Below, in pieces: positions 58,434-64,000 of a DNA stretch of 64,000 nucleotides. Source of the DNA: Tetrastigma voinierianum. Lineage: Eukaryota > Streptophyta > Magnoliopsida > Vitales > Vitaceae. The stretch lies in NCBI GenBank assembly GCA_016808115.1, contig JAEQBH010000993.1:248001-312000 (forward strand). The letters run 5' to 3'. Numbering within the stretch: position 1 is the stretch's first letter; each line of letters opens with the position of its first letter. Position numbers and translations under genes: made by a program. Below the pieces are notes generated by a model. The model ran no database searches and was not told the DNA's origin. It saw only the letters and a program-made list of their open reading frames with translations.

Positions 58434-59440
58434 GGCCCTTTCAAGAAATGATTACACTTCTAATTATTTTTTTAGCTACTAGTAAGACTGTTCTGGTAAA
58501 TATCTCAGGTTAAGCCTCATGTCTGCAACTTGTGTTACATGTATCCAATTTGTTGTTACCTCGATCATCTAAACCCTTGGGTATCAATAACGCAATATGA
58601 ATACGCAAAGGTGTTAATCCGCGATTTGGCCCGCCGCTCCGACGACAACAAGAAAAATACTGGTAAGAAGAAACAGGTCAAGGTACCGGGATCATGATCT
58701 CCCTATCGTGGGATCTTCTGATTTATGAAGAAGCCTGGCTCACGCTAAATCTCTCCTCAGTTTTGGAAAGAAAATCTCTTAATCTTAGGGATAAAATATA
58801 TTTTCCCATATCAAGGATTAATCATTCCTTATCAAGGATTAATTATTCCTTATCAAAGATTAATCTTTTCGGGAATTAATGGATTTGGAAACTAGAAAAA
58901 TCTCGCCGACAAATATCTTGGCCAGATTTTCCACCTTCAGATTCTTTTCCATAACGAACTCCCATGCGTGAAGTGGACGACCTGGCCGGACTTAAAATTT
59001 AGACGGCGCCTAGAGGCTACCCATGGCACCCTGCCTTTGGGGATTCTCTCACCTAGGTGGCGTCCCTTGGCTCCACACAGAAGTAGGTTTCATTGCTTTT
59101 ACAACGCGCTGCCGTCCCCTGAGCCCATCGCAGCCCTCATCTAGCACTACGATACCTTACCACAATTCAAGATGACATTAGATTATATGCCTTTGGGCAT
59201 TTCCCCTTTCTACGATATCTTTATCGATGAAATAATAGTCAAAAGGGTAATGATATATATGTTTGACAGATGTATTTACTATAAATGCCCTCTTATATAA
59301 CCCTATTTCACGAAAGTTTGAGCCACTGTTCTTATGGATGTAAGCACACTATCAAATTACATAAAATCTGTGTTTTCTTCGTTTTTCCTTAGATTTTATC
59401 ATCATTGTTGTATGAATCACAATAATGTAATTTATGTAGG
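58434..59440. other. Region 3' of the receptor-kinase pseudogene, possible solo LTR
   Basis: A 21-bp unit (tatcaaggattaat(c/t)attcct) is repeated about 2.6 times at 58819-58866. 58900-59335 is GC-richer, with TATA-like boxes (ctataaatgcc 59280; ttatataacc 59294). Its layout resembles a Tat-type LTR, but no partner was found, so this is only suggested. Confidence 0.4.
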
Positions 59441-59480
59441 ACTTTGGCTTGAAATGAATTCCACCACTCATAAGCAAAAA

Positions 59481-59619
59481 TGAATTCATACTGATATTCC
59501 CACTGAAATATTGGAATTCATACTGAATTCATACTGATATTGGAACTCATAAGCAAAAATGAATTCTTCGTTTTTCATACTGAATTCATACTGATATTCC
59601 CACTGAAATATTGGAATTC
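59481..59619 (+). repeat. 39-bp segment repeated at exactly 100 bp
   Basis: The segment starting tgaattcatactgatattcc and ending attggaattc is identical at 59481-59519 and 59581-59619. The spacer repeats further ctcataagcaaaaatgaattc and catactgatattg words, so this is a compound duplication. Confidence 0.85.
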
Positions 59620-62172
59620 TTATTGATGGAAGTTCTCAAATGGTCCAGTTGCTATTCTGAGAGCATCTATTGAGAGGGCTCCTGCAGCCAAACAGACAGG
59701 ATGATGAATGCAAGGAAGAAAATCTTGCCCTTTAAGAGAGAAACTTTCCAACTCTCTCTTGGTATCTCATCGATCCTCTAATAAATTCCTGGAACCATAG
59801 AAATATTGTAATTCCTCTGAGATTGTGATGCTTTAAAAACAAAAGGGAGAAACAAATTAATTCCGAAATAGAATTGTTCAATTTAACCCTACATAGAAAG
59901 AATAAAATGCATCCTCTTATGGAATAAGCATTTATATTTGAATGATGCATAAGATTTTTTTTTTTTTGAATGATGCATGATAGACAAATGATGTATAAAA
60001 TGATATAAGGGTCGTGGACAAAACATATAGAATCCATGTGAAAAATGACGTTCAGGCTATAATTTATTGTATCATGGCGGGGTTCTGATTTTAATATATA
60101 TTAGACATGTAGCAATCTATGATTGATCCATGTGAATTTTACAAAATAGTTCATCATGACGTTTTATATAAAATACAACACATGCTACACGCTATATTCA
60201 TTATTAAAATGGAAAATCATTTCTTGAGAAATAGCTTGCGTAACAAAAGTTCAAAAGAAAAATATTTTTATTTTTCAGAGTCAAAGTAATAGCCTTTGAA
60301 ACCGTAAATTCCATCTTCCTTCATTCTCAATATTGGGTCCACTAATTTCTATTTTCTCATAACTTTCTTTTTATCCACTTATATTTCTTAAGCAAAGAAT
60401 GCATTTATTTTTACCATTCTCCAATCAAATCACCCCGTATACATATCTTTATCAATATATTTCTTAATAAAACGACATTACAATATAAATTCAGCTTTTT
60501 TATTGCTTTTCCGATTTCATCGCTTTATTACAATATTTTGCTGCCATTTGAGCATGACAGATATGTCATCATTTTTGATACGACTATTTATTTTTTTTGT
60601 CATTTTATTTGCAAAGATTTTGTTTATATAATGAAGAATTCAAATAGCTTAAGAAACATATTCAAAACAAATGTTAATAATAAATCAAGCTTTACGATCG
60701 TTAATGATATTATGTAATCTCGAGTCATAAATATTCTGGAAGATCAGAGATACTAAATTTCATAGACTGTTCTATTTATCATAAGGCTTATTAGTCCTCG
60801 TGGTTGTTTCACGATTCATATTTTTGCTCTTCTATCGATGAATGCTAAATAATCAATAAAATTATTATTATTTTTTTAAAAATTAGGTCCACTATTTCTT
60901 AATCACTCAAATTCAAATTTGTTAATTTTCTATTGTACATACTCTAAACTTTCCATTATTATAAATCTTGTTTTGACATTATTTTATACATGTTCACACA
61001 TACTCTTCTAAAATCACTCACCAGCTCTCAAATATGATAATATCCATCGCTAAAGAAATTCAACTTGATTATTTACTTAACCTATATAAGTTCTAATCTT
61101 CTTACTCTTGCACATTGACTTATGAATTGCGTAAGAAGTTGCCCAGAAACCTTTGTGTTCATACCTTTCCCTCTTTCCTTTCTCATTTTCCCATTTTCTA
61201 TCCGCCATTCTTCTCTGTTTTTTTAATAGTTGGTGTTTCAGTTTTTTATCATGTTTTTTCTCCATCTTTACGTCAATTGTGGTGCTTCCATTGACGTTGC
61301 CTGTTTTTTAAGAGGAAAAAGAAAAAAAATAGTAGAAAGGAAGTCTTCCATATAATCCATCTAGTCTCTAGAAGCCACTAGCTAGCATGTTTTGACATCA
61401 GGTTCTGCTATGGATTATTGAATTGCAGCATTAGGATATGATTCCTGATCAATAATTTGTTTATCACGTTGGCGTTGATACCTCCTGAACTCCATTACTG
61501 AAGATAATAAAGAAAGCAGTTTTCTTGTGTGGTACATTTGACTCAATGGGATAAGCCTTATCAGATTTCAACTCTTGTAATATATATACATATATGTACA
61601 TATATCTTCTGATATGGTGATATCTCTGACTTTTGAGCTGCAACCTGGCCTTGAGGACATATTGGGTTAGTGATACATATTGAGTTAAAGGTTGATTATG
61701 TTTCATGAAACATCAAAGAATCTTGATTCTGTAACTAATGAATTCAACTTCACCTTCAAATAAATTGTTGGGACTGAAGTTTCTAATGCTATATTTATAA
61801 ACTTTCTTAACCCTAAAGATATGTTCAAAAGCTGTGAGGGTTCTTTGAACCGAGACTGAATAATTTTTTTATTTTTTATTATAATCATGATTGTTCCACA
61901 CCTTAATGCGCATTTCACCAATTCCAATGAAATTCTCGAAATAATTGTAGTGTAAACCCCTTCAGTAACTGTAAAGGACTCGAACTTGTGTAACCTCTGG
62001 ATATCCAATCCCAGAGTTTTACGTCATCTAAACTACCCTTTTGAGGTATTATTCACATGGTAGTTTGATCTTAAATCATTGTTATTTATGAATCACCAGA
62101 ATTCTTCATTAGTAGGGACCACCAATGCCCTATTTTCTTGCCTTGTTTTTGCTCTCTTTGAGGGTGTTACAG
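59620..62172. other. Spacer and promoter side of the intact receptor kinase
   Basis: AT-rich with no coding domain recognised on either strand. It has a T-run at about 59957 and small stem-loops. Promoter elements of the kinase gene should lie in the last few hundred bases, but I could not single out a reliable TATA box because of the adjacent (TA)n repeat. Confidence 0.5.

Positions 62173-62248
<76 letters not shown>
62173..62248. repeat. (TA)n microsatellite, about 37 repeats
   Basis: An uninterrupted run of alternating T and A lies 72 bp before the receptor-kinase start codon, in its promoter or 5' leader. Such runs are length-unstable and can form cruciform or nucleosome-poor DNA. Confidence 0.97.
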
Positions 62249-62253
<5 letters not shown>

Positions 62254-62320
62254 CCTGGTCATGGCTTCATAGTTCCATGCTCATCCAATTAAACTTAAAA
62301 CTGAAAGTTTTTCTGATCCA

Positions 62321-64000
62321 ATGGGGCTTTCCTGCAAAAATATTGGAGTGTTTTGGTCATCTTTCTGTGTTCAGGCATTTTTTCTTCTCATTTACTTTGG
62401 CTTAGCCGCCCATGCTATAGATGGGAATGAGACAGATCGACTAGCCCTGCTTGATTTCAAGGCTGGAATCACTGAAGACCCTCTGGAGATCATGAGTTCA
62501 TGGAATGAATCAGTCCATTTTTGCCAGTGGAATGGTGTCAAATGCGGCCGCCAGCACCAGAGAGTCACTGTGTTGGACTTACATTCTCTGCAACTTGTGG
62601 GCTTCATATCACCCCATATTGGGAACCTGAGCTTCCTCAGAGAACTGCTGCTCCAAAACAACAGCTTCAATGGTGAAATTCCTCCAGAGGTTGGCCGTCT
62701 GGGAAGACTGGAGACATTGCGCTTAGACAGAAATTCATTAGGTGGTGAAATTCCCTCCAATATATCCAGTTGGTCTAATCTCGTTTCTCTGAATATCGGT
62801 TTCAACAGCCTGGTGGGGAAGCTTCCTGAAGAGCTTGGCTCATTGTCCATGCTCCAATTTCTTGCAGTTCAGGCAAACAATCTATCAGGTAGCATCCCTC
62901 TGTCTTTTGGAAATTTATCATCTCTTTGGAGGTTTTCTGCCACCCAGAATAATTTGGTTGGGAGTATTCCTGATGGTCTTGGCCTTCTGAAAAACCTTAC
63001 CTATATTGCATTAGGCCAAAACATGTTGTCTGGTACCATTCCTCCTTCATTCCTCAATCTTTCATCTCTTGAAGTTTTTGATGTGTCAAGTAACCAAATC
63101 CATGGGAGTCTTCCCTCAGATATAGGCAACTCTCTTCCTAATCTTGAATTCCTCGGCATTGGCCTTAATCAATTCACTGGAACCTTTCCTGTTTCGATAT
63201 CCAATGCTTCAAAGCTAGTAAACCTGATAATTACAGGTAACCAGCTTACAGGAAAAGTGCCAAGTTTAGAAAAGCTGAATCAGCTTTCATGGCTTAGCAT
63301 GTCCACAAATAATCTTGGAACTGGAGAACCTGATGATCTGAACTTTCTGTCCTCATTGACCAATGCCTCAAGCTTAGAGCTACTGACCATAAACGCGAAC
63401 AATTTTGGAGGGATGCTGCCTGAGTCTATTGGCAACCTGTCGACCATGATTGCAATTTTTTTAGTAGACAACAATCATATCTATGGGGGTATCCCATCTG
63501 GGATTGTAAATCTTGTGAACTTGGAGAGATTAGAGGTGTGGAACAACCAACTATCAGGGAACATTCCCTCTGATATTGGTAAGCTTCAAGAGCTAGAGGT
63601 ACTGATTTTCAATGGGAATACTTTCACAGGGATTGTTCCATCCTCTATAGGAAATTTAACGAAGTTATCAGCATTACGTCTGAGTAGTAACAATCTCCAT
63701 GGCAGCATCCCATCTAGCATAGGGAATTGCCAAAATTTGCTAGCTCTGGATCTTTCCTATAACAACCTCAGTGGTAGCATACCCCCTGCAGTAGTTAGTC
63801 TCTCATCTCTATCGATATACCTTAGTCTATCCCAGAACTACTTGACTGGCTCTCTGCCTCTAGAAGTTGGAAATTTGAAAAATCTTGGTGAATTGGATGT
63901 TTCTGATAACATGTTATCAGGTGAAATTCCAATCAGTCTTGGCAGTTGTACCAGACTGGAACTCCTATCCATGCAAGGTAACTCCTTTCAGGGGTCCATT
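62321..64000 (+). CDS. LRR-XII receptor-like kinase, ectodomain, 5' part (truncated by window end)
   Basis: A single uninterrupted frame of 560 codons from ATG 62321 to the window edge. It starts MGLSCKNIGVFW, with a hydrophobic signal peptide of about 30 residues ending LAAHA. An LRR N-cap follows (DRLALLDFKAGI, then Cys68 and Cys75 in HFCQWNGVKCG). Nineteen full 24-residue plant LRRs come next, of the form LxxLxxLxLxxNxLxGxIPxxIGN, and a twentieth is cut by the edge. These traits, and the close likeness to the pseudogene at 55838-58433, place it in the LRR-XII subfamily, whose characterised members (FLS2, EFR, Xa21) are plasma-membrane receptors that sense microbial molecules. The kinase domain lies outside the window, so its type (non-RD) is inferred from the pseudogene. 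The ligand is unknown. The chosen start is the first in-frame ATG without an intervening stop (the in-frame ATG at 62261 hits a stop at once). Confidence 0.93.
   Translation, partial: MGLSCKNIGVFWSSFCVQAFFLLIYFGLAAHAIDGNETDRLALLDFKAGITEDPLEIMSSWNESVHFCQWNGVKCGRQHQRVTVLDLHSLQLVGFISPHIGNLSFLRELLLQNNSFNGEIPPEVGRLGRLETLRLDRNSLGGEIPSNISSWSNLVSLNIGFNSLVGKLPEELGSLSMLQFLAVQANNLSGSIPLSFGNLSSLWRFSATQNNLVGSIPDGLGLLKNLTYIALGQNMLSGTIPPSFLNLSSLEVFDVSSNQIHGSLPSDIGNSLPNLEFLGIGLNQFTGTFPVSISNASKLVNLIITGNQLTGKVPSLEKLNQLSWLSMSTNNLGTGEPDDLNFLSSLTNASSLELLTINANNFGGMLPESIGNLSTMIAIFLVDNNHIYGGIPSGIVNLVNLERLEVWNNQLSGNIPSDIGKLQELEVLIFNGNTFTGIVPSSIGNLTKLSALRLSSNNLHGSIPSSIGNCQNLLALDLSYNNLSGSIPPAVVSLSSLSIYLSLSQNYLTGSLPLEVGNLKNLGELDVSDNMLSGEIPISLGSCTRLELLSMQGNSFQGSI

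Noticed and set aside
62392..62850. 152-codon open frame on the minus strand
   Set aside because: It is the antisense shadow of the intact receptor-kinase ectodomain.

Overview
This window looks like nuclear DNA of a flowering plant, probably a eudicot. It is AT-rich and has spliced genes, a coiled-coil NB-LRR (CNL) resistance gene, two LRR-XII receptor kinases, and all the usual plant transposon classes (Ty3/gypsy, Ty1/copia, CACTA, LINE, SINE, hAT-like). Nothing bacterial, plastid or CRISPR-like was seen. Almost all coding matter is decayed. The one gene that looks intact is the receptor kinase starting at 62321, which runs off the right edge. I cannot name the species.

Layout. 1-10115: a plus-strand Ty3/gypsy relic of Tat-lineage type, with gag, protease, RT/RNase H and integrase traces in order. 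They are followed by a purine tract, a roughly 73-bp tandem array and an LTR-like end with a TATA box. 10130-11512: unclassified. 11513-24866: a CACTA (En/Spm) element bounded by inverted CACTACAA termini and GTCGCTAAA-rich subterminal arrays. Its TNP2-type transposase and a second gene lie on the minus strand, and it carries a foreign long LTR (about 21302-23500) and a cluster of TCGCGA palindromes. 24930-25535 holds a second, truncated subterminal array, followed by a SINE.

25900-27100: a LINE-type RNase H relic split by a retroposed insert with a perfect 15-bp target duplication. 31100-40182 (minus strand): a CNL pseudogene cut in its LRR region by a complete but decayed Ty1/copia element (32294-38731). 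41662-42360: an hAT-like element with CCCCTA ends. 43295-52062: a second copy of the long LTR, in the opposite orientation to the first, apparently split by a minus-strand Ty1/copia element (43639-50530). That element also contains what looks like a captured terminal exon of another gene.

55838-58433: a receptor-kinase pseudogene of the LRR-XII (FLS2/EFR/Xa21-like) type with a non-RD kinase core and two short introns. 62321-64000: its apparently intact paralogue, preceded by a (TA)n microsatellite.

The biological theme is a small immune-receptor neighbourhood (one intracellular NLR, two surface receptor kinases) eroded by nested transposons. I did not find an undescribed biochemical system. 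The best leads are the nested insertions that can be dated, the TCGCGA cluster, the captured exon, and the pseudogene/intact kinase pair.
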